A DNA stretch of 64,000 nt from Cafeteria roenbergensis. Taxonomy: Eukaryota > Sar > Bigyra > Bicosoecida > Cafeteriaceae. The notes under the pieces are model-generated. The model saw only the letters and a program-made list of their open reading frames with translations, was not told the DNA's origin and ran no database searches. Positions 33,422 to 42,956 of this stretch are shown piece after piece; position 1 is the stretch's first letter, and the number at the start of each line of letters is the position of its first letter. The stretch lies in the NCBI GenBank assembly GCA_008330645.1, contig VLTN01000005.1, positions 62,001-126,000 on the forward strand, given 5' to 3'. Both the position numbers and the translations under genes were made by a program.

Positions 33422-33696
33422 CTGCGCACGAGGGCGCCTGCGGGCGCGAGCCGGCCTCGCAGTGGAGCGGGGCGGAGTGGCCGGTCCCGGCGGTCCGGAG
33501 CGCCCCCCGGGGCGGCGCTGGCGTCTGCCATGCCGCGGAGCGCGCCCCCGTGTGGGTTGCCCACGCAATCGCAACAGGGCGCACAGCTCTGCCGGCCACC
33601 GAGCAGGCCCGACGTCGTCAGCCGCCGGCCGCAACCCGCCCGCGGCGCTGGCCCCCACCTCAAGCGCGCCCGGACAGTCCGAGCGAGCCCGCTGAG
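33422..33696. promoter_or_regulatory. Probable shared upstream region of the MMADHC-like gene and secreted repeat gene A
   Basis: The stretch lies between the supported part of the minus-strand MMADHC-like gene and the plus-strand start at 33697. It must hold the promoter of the latter and probably the first exon and promoter of the former. No motif is distinctive. Confidence 0.35.
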
Positions 33697-35621
33697 ATGC
33701 GCGTTATCCTCGCAATCCTGCTCGCCGCCGCTGCCGTCGTGGCAAAGGACGTGGACGCGGTCTGCACCACGGCCGCTCAGGCCCAGGTCCAGTCCTCGTT
33801 CAAGGCCGCCAAGGACGAGTGCTCCGGCGTGTCCACCGGTGCCGAGTGCACCGATGAGTGCAAGGAGAGCCTGAAGTCCACCGTCCTGGTGGAGGACAGC
33901 TTCCTCCGCTGCGTCCGTGAGCTCGGGCCGGCCGGGCGCGCTGCCATCTCGTGCCATCCTCTTGCTTTGGCCGCTCCCACGCGTGCCCCCCCCCCCCCCC
34001 CCCCCCTGCCCGCATCCCCGCCCCCGGCGCGCGGCATGCGGCCCAGCTAGGAGAGATATCCCGCTTGGGAATTTCAAGTCCGGCCTCGCAATGCCCGCCT
34101 CCCCCGAGCAAATCGCTTTCTGCTTTCCTTGTGGCCTTTCGATCTGCTCAGAGCTGGTCCACGAGAAGAAGCTGGACTCCGATGTCATCTCCGAGGAGGT
34201 GTACGCCTTCATCCAGGCCGGCCCCACCCTCATCAGCAGTGAGCAACTAGCCCTGTCCTTGCCTCCCACGCTGGCGGCGCCATTGAGCTGTAGGGCTGCG
34301 TGGCGCGATTCTCAACGATTTCATGTCGAGTCAAAACGGCTGGTCTTGCCTCGCAGAGTGCGGCCTTGAGGAGGAGGACCTGACCGCCATCGACGGCGAG
34401 GGCGAGGCCGCCGACACCCAGGATGCCGCCCAGGTTGCGGCCGAGAACGCCGACCTTTCCAAGCAGCTCGAGGAGGCCAAGGCCAAGGTGGGCGCCGCAA
34501 AACCGCGTTTGAGGCCTGTCCCGCGGAGCGGCGCTCCCTTCCAGAGCGCATGCACCCATGCTCCTGCGGCTCCTTGCTCACCCTCCCGTGAATAGCCGCA
34601 GAACGATGCCCTTGAGAAGCAGGCCGAGGAGGCCAAGAAGGAGAACGAGCAGCGCGAGAAGGACCTCCAGGAGGCGACCGAGGACGCTGCCCAGCAGGAG
34701 GCCGACATGAAGAAGAAGGTGAGCACGTCCTCTGGCAGGACGAGCTGCGCCTAGCTTTGTGCTTGAGCCAGCGCGCATGCAGCTCCGTGACTTGACCGCT
34801 CCGACTCTTGTGTGTCCCGTCCCCTCTCCCCTGACACCTCGCCACCTCAGGCTGAGGAGCTTGCCGAGCAGACCAAGGCTATGGCCGAGGCCTCCAAGGA
34901 GGTCGAGGAGCAGGTTAGCCACCCCGCGCTCTTTGTGGTTGCCGGGCTATGCCTGCATGCTTGCCGGAGCCCATCGACCTCCACTGCTCTGCTTTGCGCC
35001 GCTCCTGTCCGACTCCGTCATTGCTCGCAGAAGGCCCAGGTTGAGGAGGCGTCCGAGGACCTCAAGGAGAAGGCCGAGGAGGCTGAGGAGGCCAAGGAAG
35101 AGGCTGAGAAGGCCAAGGAGGAGGCCGAGGACAAGGCCGAGGAGGCCGAGGAGGCCAAGGACGAGGCCAAGGACGAGGCCAAGGAGGAGGCCAAGGAGGA
35201 GGCTAAGACCGAGGAGGCCGCCCCCGCCGCCGAGGAGGCCAAGACCGAGGAGGCCGCCCCTGCCGCCGAGGAGGCTAAGACTGAGGAGGCCGCCCCCGCC
35301 GCCGAAGAGGCCAAGACTGAGGAGGCCGCCCCCGCCGCCGATGCCGCCCCCGCCGCCGAGGAGGCCAAGACCGAGGAGGCTGCCCCCGCCGCCGATGCCG
35401 CCCCCGCCGCCGAGGAGGCCAAGACCGAGGAGGCCGCCCCCGCCGCCGAGGAGGCCAAGACCGAGGAGGCTGCCCCCGCCGCCGATGCTGCTCCCGCCGC
35501 CGAGGAGGCCAAGGAGGAGGAGGCTGCCCCCGCCGCCGAGGAGGCCAAGGCTGAGGAGGCCAAGTTCCGCCAGCCCGGCCTGCGTGGCTCCAACGTGGCC
35601 TTCCGCGCTGCCCGCGCGTGA
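33697..35621 (+). CDS. Secreted Cys-module/coiled-coil repeat protein A (novel family)
   Basis: Unrecognised secreted protein of 402 residues in six exons: 33697-33916, 34152-34238, 34357-34487, 34602-34718, 34851-34913, 35031-35621. A signal peptide (MRVILAILLAAAAVVA) leads a domain of about 100 residues with five Cys, including CTDEC, and a VISEEVYAFIQAGPTLIS segment followed by CGLEEEDL. Next come about 110 residues of charged coiled coil, and then, from about residue 250, tandem copies of an 11-15-residue unit AKTEEAAPAAEE with AADAAPAAEE variants. The C-terminus is FRQPGLRGSNVAFRAARA. The first two introns are phase 1, the rest phase 0. Gene B at 50072 has the same architecture, intron positions and phases. 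Codon use is strongly biased to GCC, GAG and AAG, suggesting high expression. A structural cell-surface or extruded protein is a guess, not a finding. Confidence 0.8.
33986..34006 (+). repeat. Poly-C tract in intron 1 of gene A
   Basis: An uninterrupted run of 21 cytosines inside the first intron. Such runs are prone to length errors in sequencing and assembly. Confidence 0.9.
35195..35560 (+). repeat. In-frame tandem repeats coding EEAKTEEAAPAA units
   Basis: About ten tandem copies of a 33-48-bp unit, always a multiple of three, in the last exon of gene A. Copies are almost identical at the DNA level, indicating recent expansion by slippage or unequal exchange. Confidence 0.9.
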
Positions 35622-35816
35622 GTGTGACCCCTTGCACTTCGACTGCGTGACTCCGTGGGCCACCAACCTAGCCCAAGCGTACATTGCGTTGCCGCGCGGC
35701 CCGCTCATCTAGGGCGTGCGCGGGGGAGGGCTTGGCCGCGCGCAGAGCCGACACACGCCACGCAACTGGCCGCACTGGAACCGCAGCTGCCGGCCACTCG
35801 CTCGGCTGTTGAGACG

Positions 35817-37369
35817 ATGCTCGCACGTGCCGCTGGTGCCGCTCGGCGGGAGCTCTCCACTGCCGCCTCCAAGGGCAAGGACCGCATTGTCCTCGTGGAT
35901 GGGGTCCGCACGCCGTTCCATCCGTCGGGCACCTTGTTCAACAACTACATCGCCCAGGATCTGGGCCGCTTCGCAATCAAGGGGCTCCTCGCGCGCACGG
36001 GGATCAACCCGGCCGAGCTTGACTACGTCACGTACGGAAACGTGATCCAGGAGGGTGAGTCGCGGCGGGCAACAGGGGCGCTGGCGATCGGCTGCCGGCG
36101 TGCCTGTTCTGCCGAAGCGCCGCCGTCTTCGTGGCCGCGTGATGCGAGCGCCGCCGCCCTCCCTGGGCTCCCCCCGTCCTCCCCCGCCCGCCCCCGCCCC
36201 CCTGGCAGGCGGGCGCCACCGCGCTGCTCGCTTCCGTCGCCACGTGCCTGCCCGCTGTCTGCTGTGCCCGCTGCCTTGGCCTCTCAGTGAGGACGTCCAA
36301 CATCGCCCGCGAGTCCGCCCTGGGCGCCGGCATCCCCGACACCGTCCCTGCCCACACTGTGAGCATGGCCTGCATCTCGGCCAACCAGGCAATCACCACG
36401 GGCGCGGCGTACATCCACGCGGGCCAGGCGGAGATGGTGGTCGCTGGCGGCGCGGAGACCATGTCGGATGTTCCGATTCGCTGGTCTCGCCCCGTGCGCC
36501 AGCGCATGCTTGCTTCCCGCAAGGCGCGCAAGCCCGCCGACTTCCTGAAGCTCCTCAAGGGCCTGAAGCTCGCGGACCTGGCCCCGGAGGCCCCGGCCAT
36601 CGCTGAGTTCTCGACCGGCGAGGTCATGGGTCACTCCTCCGACCGCATGGCGGCCCGCTTCGGGGTCACGCGCGCCGAGCAGGACGAGTTCGCCCTTCGC
36701 AGCCACCACAACGCCGCCAAGGCCACTGCCGACGGCATCCTCAAGGAGGAGATCATGCCCGTGGACGGCGTGCAGGAGGACACCGGGGTGCGCGGCGACT
36801 CTACCCTCGCCAAGCTCAGCTCCCTCAAGCCCGCCTTCGTGCGCCCGCACGGAACGCACACGGCAGCCAACTCCTCCTTCCTCACGGACGGCGCCAGCGC
36901 CGTTCTGCTGATGAAGGAGTCCCGCGCCAAGGCCATGGGCTTCACGCCCCTCGCTGCCATCAAGGACTTCATCTACGTGTCCCAGGACCCGTCCGAGGAG
37001 CTCCTCCTCGGCCCGGCCTACGCCATCGCCAAGCTCATGAAGCGCTGCGGCCTTGGCGCCAACGAGATCGGCGTCTGGGAGCTCCACGAGGCATTCGCTG
37101 GCCAGGTGCTCTCGAACCTGCGCGCTCTTGAGAGCGACTCCTTCGCCGCCGACAAGGCCAAGACCGGGAAGAAGGTCGGCAGCGTGGACATGGACAAGAT
37201 CAACGCCCACGGCGGCTCCCTCTCCATCGGGCACCCCTTCGGCGCGACCGGCGGCCGCATCATCACCACCACCGCCAACCGCATGAACCGCGAGAACTCC
37301 GAGTTTGGCATCCTCGCTGCGTGCGCGGCCGGCGGCCAGGGCCACGCGATGATCCTGGAGCGCGTCTGA
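35817..37369 (+). CDS. HADHB: Mitochondrial trifunctional enzyme beta subunit, 3-ketoacyl-CoA thiolase
   Basis: Thiolase for the last step of mitochondrial long-chain beta-oxidation. Exons 35817-36054 and 36288-37369 join in phase 1 (GAG G/TG AGG) and give 439 residues. The N-terminus MLARAAGAARRELSTAAS looks like a cleavable mitochondrial presequence. RTPFHPSGT, VIQEVRTSNIARESALGAG, TVSMACISANQ (nucleophilic Cys), FSTGEVMGHSSDR, GTHTAANSSFLTDGAS, IYVSQDPSEELLLGP, WELHEAFAGQ (His), GGSLSIGHPFGATGGR (His) and CAAGGQGHAM (second Cys) follow in family order. The MSDVPIR and YVSQDP segments are specific to the HADHB branch rather than to acetoacetyl-CoA or SCP2 thiolases. The loop between the two halves is about 10 residues shorter than in human. 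The partner alpha subunit is not in this window. Confidence 0.93.
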
Positions 37370-37588
37370 GTGGGGCTTCACACGGCGTTCGCTGGCATCG
37401 CTTGGCTGCAGTGGCCGGCGACTCGCATGCTCCGCCCAGCCCTCCGCGCGCCAGCCAATTGCATGCCGCATTGTGTCGCCCTCGCTGGACTGACCAACGC
37501 CCGCCACACACAACCACACGCATGCTCGCAGCCGCAAGCCGGGTCGGGGCCGGCGCGCCTTCCGAGCGCCGCGCCGGCGAGGCTCAGC

Positions 37589-37831
37589 TCAGCTCATGAA
37601 GATGGGGCGGGAGTCAATGAGCTTCTCCTTGGCCAAGGAGCGCTGCAGCACCACCACCTGGAACACGGTCAGCGCCACCAGCAGCACGATGGACAGCACC
37701 GTGAACCACAGCACGCGAGTGTTGGTCGACTCTGCGTCACACGTGCGTAAATGGGAGAGGGCAGGGGCAGGGGTCGCGGCCGCGTGCGCGGGGCGGGGGC
37801 AGCTCAGCAGCAGCAGCAGCAGCACCAGCAG

Positions 37832-37898
<67 letters not shown>

Positions 37899-38906
37899 GG
37901 CAGTGCCTCCTGCGGAGCAGCGACGCCCAGCGAACGGGGCTGCGACCGGGACGGCACGCGCGCGATGGGTCACCCGCCACGGCCACGCGAGGCTGCCGGG
38001 CAGGCCGCCCGGCCCGGCCTCACCGTTGGTGTTACGGTGCTCCGCCTCGCGCTCCTGCAAGTACTCGAAAGTCTTGAGCACGTCCCCGGCCTGGCCCTCG
38101 AGCTTGAGCAGCTCTGCCTCGAGCGGCTGCAGCTGCTCCGTCTTGGCGGCGCGCGACGCGTCGTTGGCGTGCAGCCCGCTGCGGAAGTCGAACTCCACAC
38201 GCCGCTGAGCAGTGCCTGCGGGAAGGAGGAGGGCAGCACGGCACAAGCACGGCGCCGCTTGGAGCGCAGCCGCACAGACAACGCCGGAGCGGCACCGCTG
38301 CCTGCAAAACCAGGGCCGCGAGCCGGGCTGGCAAGGCGCGTGCCCAGAGGCAAGCCCGCCTCTCACTGGGGTTCGTGAAGCAGAACCGGTACGCTCCCTC
38401 TTCGGTTGTCGTGAACGCAAACTTTCCCGTGGTGATGTCGGGCTTGGAGAACTCCTTGCTGCCCTTTGGGGAGATCACCTCCACCTGAAGACCCTCCGAG
38501 GTCAGGGCAGTGTCCCTGGCCTCGAAGGCGCCGACCGTGAGTGTCTGCCGCTCCATCGTCTCCGAAAAGCACTGCGATACGCACTTGCGATGCGGCGGGG
38601 CAGCGCGGCGGCCAAGGTCGTTGGGGGCGCGAGGCGCGACTCCGACTGCAGCGCAGATCATCGCCGCTCCAAGCACACCTCTTGCCGGTCGCCCCGTCGC
38701 CCGACCCAGCCACGGGATCGCCCGCGCAGCACGGCGGCGCGCATGCCACCCTCCTGGTTCGCAAGCGCGGCTCCCCGGCCTGGGGAGGCGCCGGTGCAAA
38801 AAGGACGGCCGCGCACCTTTGCCTTGCCGGCCGCCAGGTCGAACTGGAAAGCCAGGGCCGGGGCCGCAAGGGCTGCAAGCAGCACAGCGGCAGTGGTGGC
38901 CCGCAT
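37589..38906 (-). CDS. p24/emp24 family cargo receptor of COPII/COPI vesicles
   Basis: Type I membrane protein of the early secretory pathway. Four exons: 38817-38906, 38367-38571, 38024-38215, 37589-37731, giving 209 residues, the normal family size. A signal peptide (MRATTAAVLLAALAAPALA) precedes the GOLD domain with its two Cys (KAKCFSETMERQTLTVGAFE and GAYRFCFTN). A coiled-coil stalk (LQPLEAELLKLEGQ, FEYLQEREAEHRNTN) leads to ESTNTRVLWFTVLSIVLLVA, the diagnostic junction of stalk and transmembrane helix. The cytosolic tail QRSLAKEKLIDSRPIFMS is unusual: it lacks a plain terminal KKxx or FF/KK signal. Two acceptors are possible for exon 2; I chose the one at 38571, which leaves a single Cys as in the family. 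The last intron contains the CTG/CAG triplet array. Which of the alpha, beta, gamma or delta subfamilies it belongs to is not decided; the stalk wording is close to TMED10 (delta). Confidence 0.9.
37805..37897 (+). repeat. (CAG)31 triplet array, interrupted by two CAC, in a p24 intron
   Basis: Thirty-one triplets: six CAG, CAC, three CAG, CAC, then twenty uninterrupted CAG, written on the plus strand. The p24 gene is on the minus strand, so its pre-mRNA carries CUG repeats about 125 bases ahead of the acceptor in the 292-bp third intron. Confidence 0.95.
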
Positions 38907-39265
38907 AATGTCCTCCGCCCTCGCTCCTCCTTGCCTCCTCTGCGCTGGCAGGGGGCGCGAACAGTGCCTGGCAGCCCAACGAGCGGCGCCGTCGCTTGGC
39001 AGAGCTGGCCGGGCTCAAGAGACGAGCCGGCTGTGGTCGCGTGGAGCAGCAAGCAGCGGCGCGCGCGCGAGAGAGAGAGAGAGAGTGGCAGCAAGCCGCG
39101 CCTCGCTAGTCTTCAACAGGTGCACCCAGGAAAGGGCGGCGAAGTGCTTCCCCTTCCCCGGGTGCGGCACCACAAACTGCCATGGCCGCAACGGCGTGTC
39201 GTGCCGACGCAAACGCAAACGCAACTCTTCAAGCACGGCCACACGCGCTCCCAGCGGCACCAGCT
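38907..39265. other. Intergenic region between p24 and the prolyl 4-hydroxylase
   Basis: About 360 bp between the p24 start and the stop of the next minus-strand gene. It must hold the p24 promoter. A short GA-rich run (GAGAGA) lies at about 39070-39083. No gene is supported. Confidence 0.5.
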
Positions 39266-40636
39266 TCACTGGAACCTGCGCACGAGGTGTTGCTTCCTGG
39301 TGATGTTCGAGTGCAACACCCACGCGTCCTCCAGCTGAAAGCGTGGCAGCGTTCCGGGCGGAACAGGGATGCCGGCCCGTTTAAGCTTGCCCGGGGTGCC
39401 GCAGTCGCGCAGCGTGCTGTCGAGGATGTTCGGCTCCGGGGCGTAGAAGGCCTTGCTGGTCTGCGGTGCGAGCCTGGTTTGCGCCATCCACGTCATCCAC
39501 CGCTGCGCCACCATTTTGCGAATGCGGGGCTCGGGCCCGTCCGGTCCGGGCTCCAGCTCGCAGGCGGCGTGGCGCGCCCGCAGGTCGGTCCTGCCCTGCT
39601 CGTCGTGGTTGAACCAGATCACCGCCAGTCCTGCGACGGGCCGCACCGCAAGCGGCGCGCCCTCCCTCGCGCCATGGTCTGCAGGCGCGGAGGCGTTTGC
39701 TGCCAGCCGCTCGGCCCACGCCGTCGAGGTGTCGGAGGCGCAGGCGAGGTGCAGCCCGGCCATCGCCTCGTCGTCGGACCCGGGAGCGGGCGCCTGGCTC
39801 CTCCGCCCTGCCGCCCGTCGAACTCGGTCGGCGTGCGCTGCGAGGTACTCCGCGTCGCTCGGCTCGCCTGCCGCCTCCAGCGCGCGCTGACGGGCGGCGG
39901 CCACGGCCGCAGCGCCCGATGCAGACAGCCGCGTTTGCACGAACACAGTGGAGCCCCCGTCGCCCGGGCGAAGAGTGCGCAGGTACAGCAACGCGGTGGC
40001 CGAGCGGCCCATGCCCAGCGCCGAATCCAGGTGAGCGATGTACCGATCGCGCAAGGCCTGGCGGTACTCGGTGAGCTGCAGCTGCTCTCCGTGGGCCACG
40101 GGGATGCCCACGAGTGAGTGGACCCGCCCAATGAAGCGCGACGCAACGGGGTGGGCTCGCTCGAGCTCGGGCTCGAGGAACCTGGATTTCGACACCCGCC
40201 ACTGTTGAGGCGCGTCCTCGCCTTCCTCTCCCTCGCCCACGATCGAGCTCTCCCGGATTTCGTCCATGGCCCCGTCGTTCTCCCCGAGGTCTGCCAGTGC
40301 AGCGGCCTCTTCGGGCGACAGCAGGGCCGGCACAATGAACATGCGGGCCGGCCCGCTGCCGTGCAAAAACGCTCCTTCTCCAAGCTCCAAGACGTCATGG
40401 CCGCCGGGCGCACCAGGCGAGTCGGAAAAGTCCGAAACAGGGTCCGGAGGCGGCGGTGGGGCCGCGGTCGGGGTCGCCGTGGGCTCCGGCAGCACGTCGA
40501 GCGCGGCAGCCCGAGCGGCGCCAGCCTGCTTCAACAGCAGCGACACCCAGTCGCTGTCCCCCTGCACCCCGGGACTGCCGCGCGCGGCCAGGGCGAGCGC
40601 CAGTGCCACTGCAGCGGCCTGAAACACAACGCGCAT
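39266..40636 (-). CDS. Secretory prolyl 4-hydroxylase-type 2-oxoglutarate/Fe(II) dioxygenase
   Basis: Predicted ER- or Golgi-lumen hydroxylase of 456 residues. The ATG at 40636 starts a signal sequence or signal anchor (MRVVFQAAAVALALALAARG); the frame is open further upstream into the end of the neighbouring gene and is not used. A Pro-rich linker is followed by the catalytic core: MFIVPALLSPEEAAALADLG, then YIAHLDSALG with the HxD iron ligands, SATALLYLRTLRPGDGGSTVF, VAGLAVIWFNHDEQGRTD, and the distal RHAACELEPG with the third His, followed by RKMVAQRWMTW where the Lys should bind 2-oxoglutarate. About 125 residues of Ala/Arg-rich sequence are inserted between the GGSTVF strand and the VIWFNHD strand, where homologs have about 15. 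Substrate may be Pro-rich surface proteins; the Ala/Pro-repeat proteins encoded nearby are conceivable but unproven targets. Confidence 0.85.
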   Translation of the reverse strand: MRVVFQAAAVALALALAARGSPGVQGDSDWVSLLLKQAGAARAAALDVLPEPTATPTAAPPPPPDPVSDFSDSPGAPGGHDVLELGEGAFLHGSGPARMFIVPALLSPEEAAALADLGENDGAMDEIRESSIVGEGEEGEDAPQQWRVSKSRFLEPELERAHPVASRFIGRVHSLVGIPVAHGEQLQLTEYRQALRDRYIAHLDSALGMGRSATALLYLRTLRPGDGGSTVFVQTRLSASGAAAVAAARQRALEAAGEPSDAEYLAAHADRVRRAAGRRSQAPAPGSDDEAMAGLHLACASDTSTAWAERLAANASAPADHGAREGAPLAVRPVAGLAVIWFNHDEQGRTDLRARHAACELEPGPDGPEPRIRKMVAQRWMTWMAQTRLAPQTSKAFYAPEPNILDSTLRDCGTPGKLKRAGIPVPPGTLPRFQLEDAWVLHSNITRKQHLVRRFQ

Positions 40637-40706
40637 GGACCACTTTGGCGCCGGGGGAGTGCTTGCCGTCGGTTCACGGCGAGGCCGGCGAGCGAATGTC
40701 GCAGAG

Positions 40707-42956
40707 CTACCGCTTGTCGGGCGCGCGCTCTCGGCCAGAGCGCGCCGACCCGTGGCTCTTCGCGCGCCTCGCCTCATCACAGACCGAGGGCGCCGCCTGG
40801 TTGCTGCCGTCCGGCGGTCCGCCGGCGCCCGCGCCTGCGCTGCTCGAAACCGCGGCAGCCTGAGGCGACCCGAGTGTCGGAGCTGCGGACGCGCGTGGCG
40901 ATGGGGCGCGAGCTCGTCGACGGAGGGCAGCCGCGGCCGACGGTCCCACCTGCGGCCGCGCGGGGCTCAGCGGCTCCACGGCCCGGAGTGCGTCGCAGCC
41001 CTCTCCCTCGGAGGGCGGCGAGCGGCAGCGTCTCTGGCCGCGACGCGCGGCTGCAGCTTCGCTTGCCTCCCGGCGCTGGCTCGCGGCTGCAGCTGCAGCT
41101 GCAGTGTGCCGGCCGACCGCCCGCAAGGACTCAGGGCTCTCCCCTTTGCGAGCCACGGGCGCGGGCGGCGAAGCGGCGAGGCGGGTTGCAGCTGTAGGCG
41201 GGTCGCGTTTTGCCCCGCTGCCGGCGGCGACATCGTTGCTGCCGGCGGCGACGTCGCTGCTGCCGGCGGTGCCGCTTCTTGTGGTGCTACCGCGCTCACC
41301 GCGGGGCCGGTCGCCCCCCGGAACGCCCCGCACATGGGCAGGCGCTGGTGCCGCCGGGGGCCCGACCAGCGCGCTCGAGGCTGCCGCAGGCTGGCCCGCC
41401 AGCAGCCACAGCGCTGCCCCGATACGCGCCAAGGTCGACTGCTCCTGAGCGCTGGCGGCCGGACCGCCGGCCATACCCGCCTGCACGCCAGCAGGGGCGC
41501 GGTCCTTCTCAGGCGCGGTCGGCGGCGCTGCAGGCCCCGGCGGCGCTGGCGCCCGGTGGACCGCCGCCTCCACTGCCGCTGGTAGCGAGCTCGCCCCCGG
41601 GGCCCCTGGCCCGCGATGCAGTCTCGGCGCCCGGCTCTGGCGGGTCCCGCGAGGCGCTACTGTGTCCGTTGCGGCCCCCCGTAAGGGAGCTGCCGCGACC
41701 GCCGGCGCGTCGGCAGCCGACAAGCCGGCTGGGGAAGGGCGTCGCTGCCACGAGCTACCCAGCGAGAGCGCCGCGTCGGCCTCGAGCGCTGCTCCGACAA
41801 GCTCTGCTGACTCCGCCAGCGCGGCCACCAGCGCCGAGGTGAGCGCCGCAGCGGCCGCCTGGGCCTCCGGACGGGCCGCAGCTGCCATTGCGGCCCGCAC
41901 CAGCTCCGTCGCCTTGTCCGCCGCAGCGGCGGCCTCGTCCGTCTGCGCCCACCGGGCCAGGCCGCCTGCTAGGCGGGCCGCGTCCGCCGCGGAGGCCCTC
42001 GCTTGCGGCACGGACACCGCGGCCAGCGCCGCTCGCGACAGCTCCACCGCCGACGTCAGCACTGCAGCCGCCTCGGAGGTTTGCATCAGCGCAGCCACGG
42101 GGCGCGCGGCGGCCATGAGGGCGGCTGCGGCTCGCGGGGCCCTCTGCGCCAGCGACAGCACGGCTGAAGCCACGGTGACGACGGTGCCGGGAGCGAAGGT
42201 TGCCGCGCCTCCGGCTGAGGACAAGGCAGAGGCTGCAACGGCGCAGATGTGCCCGACGTTCACGCCGCCGGGCGCCAGCTGCAGCGCAGTGATGGAGGCA
42301 AGCGGGTCGGCCGTCGCATGCGAGACTGCAGCAGCGGAACCCAGGGCAGCGCGCAGCGCCGCGGCAGCGCGGTCCTCCAGGCCCGTGCTCTGGGCAGGCG
42401 CGGGCCTGGGTGCACTGCCGCCTGCTGCTGCCGCCGCCGCGGCGGCGGAGCCCACGGCTGCAGTCTCCGCACCGGCAACAAGCGCGCGGACAGCGCACTC
42501 TGCCTGCTCCGGGCCTGGCATGAAGGGCCCGGGAGCCAAGCCCACTGACAGCTCGCAGCTCACTGTCTTCGATGACCAAACGGAGTGGCTGTTGTCCCAC
42601 TCGAGGGTCAGCGCGGCGCACGCTTGCCGACTGGTGATAACCGCACTCCCGAATTGGAGGGTCCGCTGCGACTGCACGCGCCGCTGCCGCACGACCTCCG
42701 CGCCTCCCGGGGAGGCCAGGCAACTGAAGTTCACGTCGCCACCAGAGGTCGAGAACTTCCACGAAACAACGACTCGGGGCGCCCGCGCGGCTGCGCACTT
42801 GCCGTTCCGGCGGATGCACACTCCCTTCGCTCCGTGCCCCGCCTCGATGTGCCCCTCCCACGGCGCCACCACGATGCATGCTGCGCTTCCCGGCGGAACA
42901 TCCGCGTCGATCGTTGCCAGCACCAGGCCCAAGTCGCTGCTCTGGGCGAGCGACAT
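40707..42956 (-). CDS. GOLD-domain protein with a long Ala-rich helical region
   Basis: A 749-residue protein from an ATG at 42956 to a TAG. The N-terminal 150 residues look like a cytosolic GOLD domain: RVVVSWKFSTSGGDVNFSCL, then LTLEWDNSHSVWSSKTVSCEL, corresponding to the W-x-F ... DI-x-F and DN-x-S-x-x-x-x-K-x-V motifs seen in SEC14L, FYCO1 and ACBD3. No signal peptide precedes it. Residues 160-440 are about half alanine with regularly spaced hydrophobic residues and scattered acids, predicting long helices; no family is recognised. The remaining 300 residues are Ser/Pro/Ala/Arg-rich and disordered. It ends only 70 bp upstream of the prolyl 4-hydroxylase start on the same strand. GOLD domains often mediate Golgi or vesicle protein contacts; that role is inference here. 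Confidence 0.65.
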   Translation of the reverse strand: MSLAQSSDLGLVLATIDADVPPGSAACIVVAPWEGHIEAGHGAKGVCIRRNGKCAAARAPRVVVSWKFSTSGGDVNFSCLASPGGAEVVRQRRVQSQRTLQFGSAVITSRQACAALTLEWDNSHSVWSSKTVSCELSVGLAPGPFMPGPEQAECAVRALVAGAETAAVGSAAAAAAAAGGSAPRPAPAQSTGLEDRAAAALRAALGSAAAVSHATADPLASITALQLAPGGVNVGHICAVAASALSSAGGAATFAPGTVVTVASAVLSLAQRAPRAAAALMAAARPVAALMQTSEAAAVLTSAVELSRAALAAVSVPQARASAADAARLAGGLARWAQTDEAAAAADKATELVRAAMAAAARPEAQAAAAALTSALVAALAESAELVGAALEADAALSLGSSWQRRPSPAGLSAADAPAVAAAPLRGAATDTVAPRGTRQSRAPRLHRGPGAPGASSLPAAVEAAVHRAPAPPGPAAPPTAPEKDRAPAGVQAGMAGGPAASAQEQSTLARIGAALWLLAGQPAAASSALVGPPAAPAPAHVRGVPGGDRPRGERGSTTRSGTAGSSDVAAGSNDVAAGSGAKRDPPTAATRLAASPPAPVARKGESPESLRAVGRHTAAAAAAASQRREASEAAAARRGQRRCRSPPSEGEGCDALRAVEPLSPARPQVGPSAAAALRRRARAPSPRASAAPTLGSPQAAAVSSSAGAGAGGPPDGSNQAAPSVCDEARRAKSHGSARSGRERAPDKR

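Noticed and set aside
37589-37957. A protein with a run of about 20 leucines on the minus strand
   Set aside because: The leucine run is intronic CTG sequence; the splice-supported p24 exon begins at 37731.
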